A DNA stretch of 64,000 nt from Woeseiaceae bacterium. GTDB taxonomy: Bacteria > Pseudomonadota > Gammaproteobacteria > Steroidobacterales > Woeseiaceae. Below the pieces are notes generated by a model, which had not been told where the DNA came from, did not search any database, and saw nothing but the letters and a program-made list of their open reading frames with translations. Each line of letters begins with the position of its first letter. The stretch's first letter is position 1. The stretch is taken from NCBI GenBank assembly GCA_021773135.1, contig JAJFKP010000057.1, positions 40,932 through 104,931 of the forward strand, in the 5' to 3' direction. Of this stretch, positions 1-9,419 are shown one piece after another. A program made the position numbers and the translations under genes.

Positions 1-72
1 GCAGGAGTTTGGTGAGTAATATACCGCTCCATTAGGTTACAGACGGCCAGTTCAGTACAATCCGGAGCGCGT

Positions 73-438
73 GTGGTGCCAGTGATTCCCCAGCCTATGA
101 GAACGTTTTTGATAATTATTGCGTCATTGAGCCTGCCGGGCTGCGCCGGAATGCTGCTTGGCGGCGGTTCGAGCAGCGAGCGGGCGCCCACCACCCGGCA
201 GGGTACGATACCTGCCAGTGCAGACAGCGCTATATCGGGAGTCCTGCGCCAGAAATACAGTGCCGATCAGGAAATCAGTCGGTATGGTATCGGGATTCGA
301 GCAGTTTCCGGTCGCGTAACGTTGACAGGTACAGTTGGCAGTTACGAAATTCGAGACCGGGTCGTCGATATCGCGCGGAACACAAGTGGCGTAAAACGGG
401 TGGATAGTCGCGTCATCGTAAACACAAATATGCGCTAG
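73..438 (+). CDS. BON-domain lipoprotein
   Basis: Small envelope lipoprotein, 121 aa. A signal sequence ends in a lipobox (LPGC, lipidated Cys at residue 24), followed by a Gly/Ser-rich linker and one BON domain (about residues 47-118) with the typical pattern ending GVKRVDSRV. BON domains are thought to bind phospholipid or envelope surfaces; the E. coli DolP (YraP) protein has two, this one has one. A GGAG at 63-66 favours the GTG at 73, but the ATG at 97 would give a more conventional signal peptide starting MRTFLII. Its exact role is not known; outer-membrane maintenance is inferred from the family. Confidence 0.8.
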   Translation: MVPVIPQPMRTFLIIIASLSLPGCAGMLLGGGSSSERAPTTRQGTIPASADSAISGVLRQKYSADQEISRYGIGIRAVSGRVTLTGTVGSYEIRDRVVDIARNTSGVKRVDSRVIVNTNMR

Positions 439-520
439 ATAATTTTCAAGAAAATAATTGAAATACCAATGCGTCAGCCTTATGTCTGACAACCGCAGAA
501 AATAAAAGGTGAACCAAGCA

Positions 521-850
521 GTGGACGTCAACGACAGAATCAAAGACCAGATCGAAAAAAACCCGGTGTTGCTTTATATGAAGGGTACACCTGACTTTCC
601 GCAGTGTGGTTTTTCCGGGCAGACCGTAGCTGCCCTCAAGTCAATCGGTCGTCCTTTCGCTTACATAAACATTTTTGAGGATGCGGAAATACGTGAAGGC
701 CTGAAGGCCTATTCGAATTGGCCAACATTTCCGCAACTTTATATTGATGGCGAATTAATCGGGGGCGCGGACATCGTCGTTGAGATGTACCATTCCGGTG
801 AACTCGGCGAGTTGCTCGCCGAAGATGCCGGTAATTCCGCAGCCGAATAA
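521..850 (+). CDS. grxD: Monothiol glutaredoxin, Grx4 type
   Basis: Cytoplasmic monothiol glutaredoxin of 109 aa that binds a [2Fe-2S] cluster with glutathione and takes part in iron-sulfur cluster delivery. The active site is CGFS, after the conserved LLYMKGTPDFPQ stretch; the TFPQLYIDGELIGG glutathione-binding segment is also present. The start is set at GTG 521 because AAAGGTGA at 505-512 sits eight bases upstream as a good ribosome site, and this gives the normal N-terminus for the family. An in-frame GTG at 509 would overlap that site. It stands alone between two lipoprotein genes. Confidence 0.93.
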   Translation: MDVNDRIKDQIEKNPVLLYMKGTPDFPQCGFSGQTVAALKSIGRPFAYINIFEDAEIREGLKAYSNWPTFPQLYIDGELIGGADIVVEMYHSGELGELLAEDAGNSAAE

Positions 851-898
851 CCGCTTTCGACAGAAGCGCTGGAGCCGCCATAAATGGTGGTCTTCGCC

Positions 899-916
899 CA
901 CTCGCGTTCGCGAGTG
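899..916. terminator. Short GC hairpin downstream of grxD
   Basis: A perfect inverted repeat with arms CACTCGC and GCGAGTG and a four-base loop, 49 bases after the glutaredoxin stop. It could end grxD transcription, but no T-run follows, so a rho-independent terminator is not proven. The rest of the 227-base gap to the next gene shows nothing else clear. Confidence 0.3.
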
Positions 917-1077
917 AGCGCGCCTTATGTAAAACCTGTTGGCAACTGAGACGCGCATCACTGCTTAATTTTCGCGGCTTTCGTATAGTCATTCGCTCAG
1001 GGAAGAGCGAGCTGGCGAAGAGGTTTTCACCGCCAGTCCGTCAGCCACCAAGGCGTTGAGCAGCGGAGTTCTGTCGA

Positions 1078-2154
1078 ATGAAATTCAGGAGCCCTATTCG
1101 TCTGATGATCGCAAGATCATCGATGGTCCTGTCGCTTCTCATTCTGTCAGGTTGTTCAATTCTTGCCACAGCACCTCCGGAACCGGTGGCGACCACGGAG
1201 CCGGAACCAGTAGTGGAACCCGAGCCCGAGCCTCAGGTGGAACCGGAACCGCCGGTTGAACCGCCGCCACCACCAATTGAACCACCACAGATCGTCGAAC
1301 CGGAACCGCAACCCATCGAGCCACTTGTGGCGATTGTTATTTCGGACCGGACACCTGCGTATGTTGAGGTTGCCGATGCGTTACAGGATTTCCTGGAGCA
1401 TCACGAAATTTATGACCTGAGTGATCGCAGCATGCCTCCACAGGATGCATTCGCGGCGATCGCGGAATCCAATGCCGTTGCAGTCGTTGCCGTCGGCCTG
1501 ACCAGTGCGGAGGCTGCAGCCCGATACTCGCCGGTGCCGGTTGTAGTAAGCCAGGTTTTCAACATTGGCACGACGGAACTGCTATCGGAACGTGTCAAAG
1601 CCGTGAGCGTTTTGCCGCCACTCGAGCTGCTTTTTGAAGCCTGGCAAGAGATCGACCCGAACCTCAAGAATGTCGGCGCGATTATCGGTCCTGACCATGG
1701 CGAAGTCATTGCAGAAGCAGAAATGGCCATGCAGGAGCGCGGCATTAACCTCCAATATGCGGTTGCAAAAACTGATCGTGAGACGCTGTACCTGTTTAAC
1801 CGCCTCATCAGAGAAATCGACGGATTCATTCTATTTCCGGATAACCGAATCCTCAGTCGCAGTGTGCTTACAGAAATGATGGCGTCTGCCAGTCGTCACC
1901 GGGTACAGGTTGCAGTCTTTAACGAGCCACTGCTTGAATTCGGCGCGGTATTTAACTCGGGGACGTTGCCTGCCGACATTGCGGAAACGATTGCCGGCAT
2001 CCTCGACAAAGTATTGAGCGATAGCTTTGGCAGCGTGCCGTCAATAACACCGCTGTCGGCCGTTGAAATCAGGACCAACCCGGCCGTGTTGCAGAAATTC
2101 GGTCTTTTGGTTGCCGAACGTGCTGACGAAATTACGCTGGCGGACTCGAAATGA
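1078..2154 (+). CDS. Lipoprotein with Pro/Glu-rich linker and periplasmic binding-protein-like domain
   Basis: A 358-aa predicted lipoprotein. The signal peptide ends in LSGC (Cys 26). Residues 33-82 are a Pro/Glu-rich spacer, and residues 84-350 look like the ABC_sub_bind (PF04392-type) periplasmic binding fold: VAIVISDRTPAY at the start, then VVAVGLTSAEAAA, an LKNVGAIIGPDHGE lobe and ending near EIRTNPAVLQKFGL. GGAG lies nine bases before the ATG. The stop overlaps the start of the membrane GGDEF-EAL gene (ATGA), so the two are translationally coupled. I infer that it binds a ligand in the periplasm and passes the signal to its partner rather than serving a transporter, since no ABC permease or ATPase is nearby. 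Confidence 0.75.
   Translation: MKFRSPIRLMIARSSMVLSLLILSGCSILATAPPEPVATTEPEPVVEPEPEPQVEPEPPVEPPPPPIEPPQIVEPEPQPIEPLVAIVISDRTPAYVEVADALQDFLEHHEIYDLSDRSMPPQDAFAAIAESNAVAVVAVGLTSAEAAARYSPVPVVVSQVFNIGTTELLSERVKAVSVLPPLELLFEAWQEIDPNLKNVGAIIGPDHGEVIAEAEMAMQERGINLQYAVAKTDRETLYLFNRLIREIDGFILFPDNRILSRSVLTEMMASASRHRVQVAVFNEPLLEFGAVFNSGTLPADIAETIAGILDKVLSDSFGSVPSITPLSAVEIRTNPAVLQKFGLLVAERADEITLADSK
1174..1323 (+). repeat. Pro/Glu-rich coding repeat
   Basis: Degenerate repeats of Glu-Pro and Pro codons (residues 33-82 of the lipoprotein) between the lipidated Cys and the folded domain. Such linkers are extended and can hold a domain away from the membrane. Confidence 0.75.
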
Positions 2155-4361
2155 GGCGATGGATTGCAACAGTATTCGGCGCAAGCCCTGAGATGCTGGC
2201 CAATATTGCGCCGTCCGGACGCTTGGGCAAACGGGTCCTGATCAATGAAATCCTGTCACTGCAGCTGATCATTACCGCCATTATCGGTGCGCTCGCCATC
2301 GCCGGTCTTTACTGGGGCGGCCAATGGGTATTGCAGGACAATTATAGTCGCTGGGCAATGCAGTGGACCGAGGAGCTCAATGAGCTGGGTGCGCCGCTGT
2401 ATCTGCCAAATGATGATGAGGCCATATTGCGATTGGAAAGCTTTATCGACAAGTACCCGGAAATTGATCGTGTGTCTTACTACGAGGCCGGCGGTTCAGT
2501 CATTCATACACTCAAGAATTCACCGGAGATTACGGGCAAAAACCCGACGATAGGCGCCGCAAAACTTTTGGAGCTGGAAAGTCTCATTGGTACTGAGGCG
2601 CCATACCTTGTGGAGTCAAGCTTCCTCAATGCACGGGCCTTTCAGATCATGGCGCCCGTGTGGACAGAGTCTATTCCGGGAGATGGCCTGTTCAATTTCG
2701 ACCCCGCGGCAGATTCACCACGCAAACAAACCAACCTGATCGGGTTTGTCGGTCTCGAACTTGACTTCTCTCTGTTTCACAATCGCCTGTTAACCAATAT
2801 CAAAATTGCGATTAGCGTGCTGCTGTTGTTATTGGTCGTGTCCGGATTTCTCGGTCGCCGTTACCTGGCGAGGGCATTGACGGCCATTTCGGATCTGCAG
2901 CAACCAATAGCAGAACTGGCAAAAGGCAACCTCGCCGTAGAATTCAAGCCGGCGGAGCATCGTGAAATTTCAGAAATTGTCGAGGCGCTTGAAACGACCG
3001 CATCGGCGCTGGGCGAGCGCGACGCACGACTTCTGCGTCTCGCAAACCACGATGGCTTGACCGGGCTTTTTAATCGTCGACGCCTGGTCGAAGAGCTGAA
3101 GAAGGAAATCGACAACGTCACTGTGAACGAAACCTCCAGCGCGATGCTTTTCATTGATCTTGATCAGTTCAAATATGTGAACGACACCTGCGGACATCCT
3201 GCCGGCGATCGGCTGATTCGCAAGGTCGCAGACCAACTAAAGCGTACGGTGGCACCCGCAGGCCTGGTTGCCCGCTTTGGTGGCGACGAATTTGCAGTTT
3301 TGGTCAGGGGTATTTCCAAAGACGAAACCCGGGTGCTCGCAGATCAGGTTCTCGAGGACATGCGGCGCCTTGCACACATTGAAGATGACCACATCTTCCA
3401 CGTACATTGCAGCATCGGCATAACAATGATTTCCTCTGGGAAATTCGATCACGATGACATTATTGCGCAAGCCGATATCGCTTGTCGGGAGGCCAAAGAA
3501 AGTGGTCGAAACCGTCTTCAGTTCTTTAGTATGTCCGACCGCGAGGCGGAGAAGATCGTTGCCGACGTTGGTTGGGTAAACAAGCTGCGTGAAGCAATCG
3601 ATAATGACCTGTTTGTGCTTCGCTTCCAGCCGATTGTGGAGATCGAGACCGGTACTATCACGCATCACGAAGTTTTGTTGCGGCTGATTGGGGATAACGG
3701 AAAAACGATTTCGCCGGACGCATTCCTGCCGGCCGCCGTTCGCTTTGGCCTTATGGCCGAAATCGATACCTGGGTCGTTACGAATGCGCTGCGCGTGTTA
3801 GCAGAGTATCGTGAAACACGCCCCGATCTGCGCTTTTCGCTCAATCTATCTGCAAACGCGTTTGAGGCAGAAGACCTCACGGGATTCATCCAGTCACATC
3901 TTGAAAAATACGATATTCCGCCGAACGCGGTAATTTTTGAAATCACCGAAAGTCTTGCGGTCAGGCACTTGTCTTACGTCGAGTGCCAGATAGCGTCCCT
4001 GCGAAAACTGGGTTGCGAACTGGCGCTCGATGATTTCGGCACGGGCTACAGCTCATTCGGCTACCTGCAACGTCTCGAAGTTGATTACATCAAAATTGAT
4101 GGTTGCTTTGTGCGTGACCTGGTCAACAAGCCCGTTGATCAAAAAATGATCAGAATGATAGCGGAAATCGGTCAGGAAGCCGGTATGAAGACGGTCGCGG
4201 AATACGTGCAGAGTGGCCCGACGCTGGCGTTACTGGCCGATCTCGGCATCGACTATGCGCAAGGCTATTTCATTGGTCGCCCGACGGCGGTGCCTACAAC
4301 AAAATCAATGCCGATACCCATTAATCTGAATCGGCACAAACATACCGGGCTCAACGGTTAA
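2151..4361 (+). CDS. Membrane GGDEF-EAL cyclic-di-GMP protein
   Basis: 736 aa. Transmembrane helix at about 35-58, a periplasmic sensor region of about 155 residues, second helix at about 217-235, a HAMP-like linker, GGDEF domain (about 297-455, motif GGDEF at 377-381) and EAL domain (about 478-725). The GGDEF signature is intact, but the RxxD inhibitory site upstream of it is absent (APAG in its place). The EAL signature reads EVL (507-509), keeping the metal-binding Glu; NLSAN, EITES, DDFGTG, YIKID and the VAEY Glu are all present, so phosphodiesterase activity looks possible. Overlaps the upstream lipoprotein gene by four bases. Net direction of activity cannot be read from sequence. Confidence 0.93.
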   Translation: MRRWIATVFGASPEMLANIAPSGRLGKRVLINEILSLQLIITAIIGALAIAGLYWGGQWVLQDNYSRWAMQWTEELNELGAPLYLPNDDEAILRLESFIDKYPEIDRVSYYEAGGSVIHTLKNSPEITGKNPTIGAAKLLELESLIGTEAPYLVESSFLNARAFQIMAPVWTESIPGDGLFNFDPAADSPRKQTNLIGFVGLELDFSLFHNRLLTNIKIAISVLLLLLVVSGFLGRRYLARALTAISDLQQPIAELAKGNLAVEFKPAEHREISEIVEALETTASALGERDARLLRLANHDGLTGLFNRRRLVEELKKEIDNVTVNETSSAMLFIDLDQFKYVNDTCGHPAGDRLIRKVADQLKRTVAPAGLVARFGGDEFAVLVRGISKDETRVLADQVLEDMRRLAHIEDDHIFHVHCSIGITMISSGKFDHDDIIAQADIACREAKESGRNRLQFFSMSDREAEKIVADVGWVNKLREAIDNDLFVLRFQPIVEIETGTITHHEVLLRLIGDNGKTISPDAFLPAAVRFGLMAEIDTWVVTNALRVLAEYRETRPDLRFSLNLSANAFEAEDLTGFIQSHLEKYDIPPNAVIFEITESLAVRHLSYVECQIASLRKLGCELALDDFGTGYSSFGYLQRLEVDYIKIDGCFVRDLVNKPVDQKMIRMIAEIGQEAGMKTVAEYVQSGPTLALLADLGIDYAQGYFIGRPTAVPTTKSMPIPINLNRHKHTGLNG

Positions 4362-4407
4362 CTGCGAGACCAGGCGACTTTGCCGGTTGGCAATAAATTG
4401 GAGTCCG

Positions 4408-5037
4408 TCATGTTCGATTTTGCACTGCCGTGTAGAAAGGCTGGAATCGATTGACGACATCGCAAAAAATGTCAGCAGTTATTTCGGCGTCATAAGCTGC
4501 CGAATGAGCCGAGCTTTCGTCCCACGTGAATCCAGCAGCCTGCACCGCGCGGGCCAAAACGGTCTGTCCGTAGGCAACGCCACACAGTGTTGCCGTGTCA
4601 AAGCTGCTGAACGGGTGAAAGGGATTGCGCTTGATCGCCGTTCTTACCACCGCCTCGTTTAAGAATCCCAGATCGAACGCGGAGTTATGGCCAACAAGAA
4701 TTGCTCGGCTGCAACCCGCTTCCTTTACTGCTCTCCTGACTTCACTGAATACTTTCTTCAGCGCCTCGCCTTCATCGATCGCCGGGCGCAGCGGATGATC
4801 CGGGTCAATGCCGTTCACCGCCAGGGATGCTGGCTCCATGTTGGCGCCTGCAAACGGTTTGACGTGATACCGGACAGTGTGGCCGCGAGTCAAAGTGCCA
4901 TCTTCGTGCGTCTCGACCATGACCGCCGCAATCTCGAGCAGCGCATCGGTCTTGCAATTGAAACCGCCGGTTTCCACATCGACCACAACAGGCAGGAAAC
5001 CACGGAATCGCTGCGAAATTTCAGCAGGGTGGGTCAC
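4408..5037 (-). CDS. rnt: Ribonuclease T
   Basis: DEDDh-family 3' exoribonuclease that trims tRNA and other stable RNA 3' ends. Conserved motifs are visible: [18 protein letters not shown] (exo I), [13 protein letters not shown] (exo II) and [14 protein letters not shown] (exo III). GTG at 5037 gives 209 aa and an N-terminus just ahead of RFRGF as in other RNase T proteins; a TTG at 5076 would add 13 residues and overlap the upstream aminopeptidase by 26 bases. Neither start has a strong ribosome site. It follows the M17 peptidase gene and probably shares its transcript. Confidence 0.92.
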   Translation of the reverse strand: MTHPAEISQRFRGFLPVVVDVETGGFNCKTDALLEIAAVMVETHEDGTLTRGHTVRYHVKPFAGANMEPASLAVNGIDPDHPLRPAIDEGEALKKVFSEVRRAVKEAGCSRAILVGHNSAFDLGFLNEAVVRTAIKRNPFHPFSSFDTATLCGVAYGQTVLARAVQAAGFTWDESSAHSAAYDAEITADIFCDVVNRFQPFYTAVQNRT

Positions 5038-5050
5038 TTCGATGGAGCGC

Positions 5051-6574
5051 TCAGCCCTGTCCGGCCAGGCCGACAATGTTCTTGTCGATGAGCAGATTCA
5101 TCGTCAAGCGCACGCCGAATCCAGTGATCTCCGTTGGCACCGGCCCAAGACCACCCTTGCGCGTACAGGCACTCAGATCGACATGCACCCAGGTACAATC
5201 GTCGTCCACAAATTCTCCAAGAAAACTAGCTGCGAGTATATGGTCCCCGGGGGCACCCGGCGAGCATTGCATCAGGTCGGCAGTGTTACTTTTCAGGTCA
5301 TCGAGAAACTCTTTCCCGATAGGGAATGGCCAGACCCGTTCGCCACTATCCCGACCAGACTTCTTGAGGACCGGATGCAAATCCGGCTTGTTTGTAAATA
5401 CGCCGCTGTAACGTGTCGTAACGGCGCTGACACAGGCTCCGGTCAAGGTTGCATAATCGATGATGACTGCCGGAGAATCCTTGCACGCCAGTGACAGGGT
5501 ATCGGCAAGCACCATGCGACCTTCTGCGTCCGTGTGAATGGTTTGAATAGTCTTGCCGTTCAGCGCTGTAACAACGTCCTGCGACTTGTAGGCGGAAGGA
5601 CCAGTTCTGTTCTCGGTAATGGCAAGCCAGCAGTCTACGGGCTGCTGCAACTGAAGCTGCGATATCGTCAGCAGCGTGCCAACCGCGACGGCGCTGCCAC
5701 CCATATCGATATGCATGTCGAGCATCGATGTAAACGGCTTGAGATTTGTGCCGCCCGTGTCAAATATTATTCCCTTGCCAACCAGGGTCAGATCGGGGCT
5801 CGCGGATTTGTTACCGGGCCTGTAGCGGAGGCGCACGATCGAGGCGCTTTTGTCCGCATTTCCCTGGGCAACTGCAAGGAACGCCCCCGCGCCCATTTGC
5901 CGCAGTGCGTCGACGCCATATTTCTTGAACTGCCAACCGTTTTGCGCTGCCAGTCCTTTAAGAAAAGTAGCGAAGTTCGCGGCGTCCAGTTTGTTGGGCG
6001 GAAGTGCGGTAAGCCAGCGCGCCATAGCATTACCCGCCGCTTCAGCGGAAACTCGGGACAAGTCTATTTTACTGTCCAGTCCGAGAATTCTGATTGCCTT
6101 TATCGGCGCTGGCGTTTGCTTCGCTTTGAAACTCGGCATCACGAACGCGGCTGCGAGCGCGGCGGCAGCCATGTGCCGCACCAGGCGTTGCTCCGCATCT
6201 GCATCGAAACCAGCCACCCAGATGCCGACGGTGCCCGGCTTTGCGGTTGTTGCGGCGGCAACCATCTTGCGGGCAAAGGTCTGCAAATCAAATTCGCTGT
6301 CCCGGCTATCTGCCTTGCCTGCGTGTAGTGCAGATTGGCGTTTGTTGCCAAGGCGAGTCGAGATGGCCGGCAGGGCATCGGCATTGCTGCGTCGCAGCAG
6401 GGCCTGCAACCTGCTGCCTTGCGGTATCTTTCGCCACAGCGCCGTGGGAATTCGGCCAGGTAGTATCAAAAGCAACTGATCGATGCCGGCGAGAGAACGC
6501 GCGTCCGGGCGCCCTGTGGCCTGCGATATTTTAGGTGTCGGGTTCGAGCTGTATTTTTCGAGGAGACTTTGCAT
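5051..6574 (-). CDS. M17 leucyl aminopeptidase family protein (first of two)
   Basis: Cytosolic two-metal aminopeptidase, 507 aa from ATG 6574. The C-terminal catalytic domain carries the Lys/Asp motif [18 protein letters not shown], and [12 protein letters not shown] (the usual Asn of NTDAEGR is His here, as in a subgroup of the family). A TTG at 6634 would add 20 residues; ATG 6574 with AAGG about 11 bases upstream is preferred. A second, PepA-type paralogue lies at 53734-55230. Located just upstream of rnt on the same strand. Confidence 0.88.
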   Translation of the reverse strand: MQSLLEKYSSNPTPKISQATGRPDARSLAGIDQLLLILPGRIPTALWRKIPQGSRLQALLRRSNADALPAISTRLGNKRQSALHAGKADSRDSEFDLQTFARKMVAAATTAKPGTVGIWVAGFDADAEQRLVRHMAAAALAAAFVMPSFKAKQTPAPIKAIRILGLDSKIDLSRVSAEAAGNAMARWLTALPPNKLDAANFATFLKGLAAQNGWQFKKYGVDALRQMGAGAFLAVAQGNADKSASIVRLRYRPGNKSASPDLTLVGKGIIFDTGGTNLKPFTSMLDMHIDMGGSAVAVGTLLTISQLQLQQPVDCWLAITENRTGPSAYKSQDVVTALNGKTIQTIHTDAEGRMVLADTLSLACKDSPAVIIDYATLTGACVSAVTTRYSGVFTNKPDLHPVLKKSGRDSGERVWPFPIGKEFLDDLKSNTADLMQCSPGAPGDHILAASFLGEFVDDDCTWVHVDLSACTRKGGLGPVPTEITGFGVRLTMNLLIDKNIVGLAGQG

Positions 6575-6632
6575 CTCAGTGCTAACCTTTTTTAGCCCGC
6601 TTGAGCCATAATACGCGGTATCAGAAAAATGC

Positions 6633-6654
6633 AATCCGGGCAGGTACCCGGATT
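6633..6654. promoter_or_regulatory. Perfect inverted repeat between the M17 peptidase and aceE
   Basis: Arms AATCCGGG and CCCGGATT with the six-base spacer CAGGTA, about 90 bases before aceE and upstream of the divergent peptidase. The symmetry suits a dimeric regulator. It does not match the E. coli PdhR box, so the regulator is unknown. Confidence 0.4.
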
Positions 6655-6743
6655 CGATCGAGCGGTGATCCTAGCAGGACACCTGACCGAATTCACGCCG
6701 TTAATCCCTGTAAGTTTCGGGACGGCATGTTTGTGGACAAACT

Positions 6744-9419
6744 ATGAGCGACCATATGAGCGAGCCCGGCAGATTTGACGACATTGACCCTACAGAGACC
6801 CGCGAATGGCTGGAGTCGATCGATTCAGTCCTGGGCGCACATGGCCCTGAGCGTGCGCATTACCTGTTGAACCAGATGATCGACTTCGCGCGACGGTCAG
6901 GCGCGTACCTCCCTTATACACCTAACACTGCCTACCTGAATACGATTCCAACAGGTCTTCAGCCGGAGTACCCTGGCGATCGTTCGATCGAACGAAGAAT
7001 CGAGGCGTATATTCGCTGGAACGCAATGGCGATGGTCGTACACGCGAATCGGAAGAGTTCCGAATACGGCGGCCACATTTCCAGCTATGCATCGTCGGCC
7101 ACGCTCTATGAAGTTGGCTTCAATCACTTCTGGCGAGCACCGTCAGATACCCATGGCGGCGACATGGTTTTTATCCAGGGCCACTCCGCGCCGGGTATCT
7201 ATTCCCGCGCCTACCTGGAAGGACGACTCAATGAAGGTCAGCTGAACCGGTTTCGCCAGGAGGTAGGCGGTGACGGCCTGTGCTCTTATCCGCATCCGTG
7301 GTTGATGCCGGAATTCTGGCAATTTCCTACCGTTTCGATGGGGCTTGGTCCAATGATGGCCCTGTACCAGGCGCGCTTTATGCGTTATCTCGAAAACCGC
7401 GAAATGATTCCGCGCAGTGATCGCAAGGTGTGGTGTTTTCTCGGTGACGGCGAAATGGATGAACCGGAGTCGATGGGTGCCATCACGATGGCCGTGCGCG
7501 AAGGCCTGGATAACCTGGTTTTTGTCGTGAACTGTAATCTGCAACGACTGGACGGACCGGTTCGTGGCAATGGCAAGATTATTCAGGAACTGGAAGCGGC
7601 CTTTCGTGGCGCCGGCTGGCACGTGTTGAAAGTTATCTGGGGTTCCCGCTGGGACCCACTGCTTGCAAAAGATCATCAAGGCCTGCTCAAACGAGTAATG
7701 GAAGAGTGCGTCGACGGTGAATACCAGAATTTCAAAGCCAAAGGCGGCGCATACGTGCGGGAGAATTTTTTCGGCAAATACCCGGAAACCGCCGCGATGG
7801 TTGCGAACATGTCGGATGATGAAATCTGGCGGCTCAATCGCGGCGGCCACGACTCGCGCAAGGTATACGCGGCTTACGAGAATGCGGCGAACCACAAAGG
7901 ACAGCCTTCTATAATCCTTGCCAAGACGGTCAAAGGATTCGGCATGGGCGCAGCAGGCGAAGGGCAAAACGTGGCGCACCAGCAGAAGAAGCTTGATGTT
8001 GACGCGCTAATGAAATTTCGTGATCGTTTTAATATTCCTGTCGCGGACAAGGATATCGAGGACATTCCCTACTGTAAGCCTGATGCCAGCAGTGTTGAAA
8101 TGGAATATCTACATGAGCGTCGCCAGAGTCTTGGTGGCTACCTGCCGACGCGACGCACAAAATCAGAGTCACTGCCAATCCCGTCTCTGGAGGTTTTCAA
8201 AACGCAGCTTGAGGGCACCGGCGAGCGCGAGGCCTCGACTACTATGGCCTTCGTACGCATTCTTACAACGCTGCTGCGGGACAAACAGATCGGCAAGAAC
8301 ATTGTGCCAATAGTGCCCGACGAAGCGCGCACATTTGGCATGGAGGGCATGTTTCGGCAGGTTGGTATTTACTCATCGAAAGGGCAGCTGTACACACCAC
8401 AGGATGCCGACCAGCTCATGTACTATCGAGAGGACAAGAAAGGACAGATTCTCGAAGAAGGCATCAATGAGGCCGGCGCGTTCTGTTCGTGGCTGGCTGC
8501 CGGCACTTCCTACAGCAATCACAATGTTCAGACCATACCCTTTTATATCTACTATTCGATGTTTGGTTTCCAGCGCATCGGCGATTTCGTCTGGGCGGGG
8601 GGCGATCAGCAGTCTCGGGGCTTCATGATCGGCGGCACCGCGGGGCGAACGACCCTTGCCGGAGAGGGTCTGCAGCATCAGGATGGGCACAGCCTGGTCG
8701 CTGCCTCAACTGTTCCGAACTGTGTTTCCTACGATCCAACCTATGCTTATGAGTTGGCCGTCATTATCCAGGATGGTTTGCGGCGCATGATCGGTGATCA
8801 GGAAAACGTTTTCTACTACATCACCTGCATGAATGAGAATTACGTGCATCCGCAAATGCCCAGTGGCGTTGAAGACGGCATTCTTAAAGGAATGTATCTG
8901 TTACAGGTTGGCGGCCAGGGCAAGATCAGGGTGCAGTTGATGGGGTCGGGCACGATCTTGCGGGAAGTGCTTGCTGCGGCCGAGCTGCTCGCAAACGATT
9001 TCGGTATTCCCTCGGATGTGTGGTCGGTTACCAGTTTCAATGAATTGCGGCGCGAAGCGCTGGCCGTCGAACGCTGGAATCAGCTGCATCCGGAAAGCGA
9101 TGCACGCAAGAGCTATGTCGAATCTTGCCTCGGTGACAGGGAAGGCCCGTACGTAGCCGCTACCGACTATATGAAAATAGTGCCCGACCAGATTCAGAGG
9201 TGGGTTCCCGGGCAATTCGTCAGTCTTGGCACCGACGGGTACGGCCGCAGTGATGGACGTGACGCGCTGCGCCAGTTTTTCGAAGTTGACGAGCGCTACA
9301 TCGCCGTGACGGCTTTGAAAGCGCTTGCGGATGACGGCAAAATCGATCAAAAGACCGTCGCTGCAGCAATCAAGAAATATGACATCGATCCCGAAAAGCC
9401 CGACCCGGTGACGCTCTGA
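6744..9419 (+). CDS. aceE: Pyruvate dehydrogenase E1 (homodimeric type)
   Basis: Thiamine-diphosphate enzyme that decarboxylates pyruvate and acetylates the lipoyl group of E2. 891 aa, close to the E. coli length of 887. Recognisable stretches include the N-terminal DPTETREWLESIDSVL, the GDGEMDEPES...NCNLQRLDGP region for thiamine diphosphate and Mg, and GLQHQDGHS near residue 650. First gene of aceE-aceF-lpdA; its stop overlaps the aceF start by one base (TGATG). An in-frame ATG twelve bases downstream is an alternative start. Confidence 0.98.
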   Translation: MSDHMSEPGRFDDIDPTETREWLESIDSVLGAHGPERAHYLLNQMIDFARRSGAYLPYTPNTAYLNTIPTGLQPEYPGDRSIERRIEAYIRWNAMAMVVHANRKSSEYGGHISSYASSATLYEVGFNHFWRAPSDTHGGDMVFIQGHSAPGIYSRAYLEGRLNEGQLNRFRQEVGGDGLCSYPHPWLMPEFWQFPTVSMGLGPMMALYQARFMRYLENREMIPRSDRKVWCFLGDGEMDEPESMGAITMAVREGLDNLVFVVNCNLQRLDGPVRGNGKIIQELEAAFRGAGWHVLKVIWGSRWDPLLAKDHQGLLKRVMEECVDGEYQNFKAKGGAYVRENFFGKYPETAAMVANMSDDEIWRLNRGGHDSRKVYAAYENAANHKGQPSIILAKTVKGFGMGAAGEGQNVAHQQKKLDVDALMKFRDRFNIPVADKDIEDIPYCKPDASSVEMEYLHERRQSLGGYLPTRRTKSESLPIPSLEVFKTQLEGTGEREASTTMAFVRILTTLLRDKQIGKNIVPIVPDEARTFGMEGMFRQVGIYSSKGQLYTPQDADQLMYYREDKKGQILEEGINEAGAFCSWLAAGTSYSNHNVQTIPFYIYYSMFGFQRIGDFVWAGGDQQSRGFMIGGTAGRTTLAGEGLQHQDGHSLVAASTVPNCVSYDPTYAYELAVIIQDGLRRMIGDQENVFYYITCMNENYVHPQMPSGVEDGILKGMYLLQVGGQGKIRVQLMGSGTILREVLAAAELLANDFGIPSDVWSVTSFNELRREALAVERWNQLHPESDARKSYVESCLGDREGPYVAATDYMKIVPDQIQRWVPGQFVSLGTDGYGRSDGRDALRQFFEVDERYIAVTALKALADDGKIDQKTVAAAIKKYDIDPEKPDPVTL

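Noticed and set aside
3657..3707. EVL instead of EAL taken as an inactivated phosphodiesterase
   Set aside because: The metal-binding Glu is kept and all other catalytic motifs of the domain are present, so inactivity cannot be claimed.
5534..6328. Plus-strand ORF of 264 aa inside the M17 peptidase gene
   Set aside because: Antisense to a gene with intact catalytic motifs; its product is Cys/Arg-rich with no recognisable domain.
7143..7979. Long minus-strand ORF of 278 aa inside aceE
   Set aside because: It is the reverse-complement shadow of a clearly coding aceE; its His/Arg-rich protein has no family motif.
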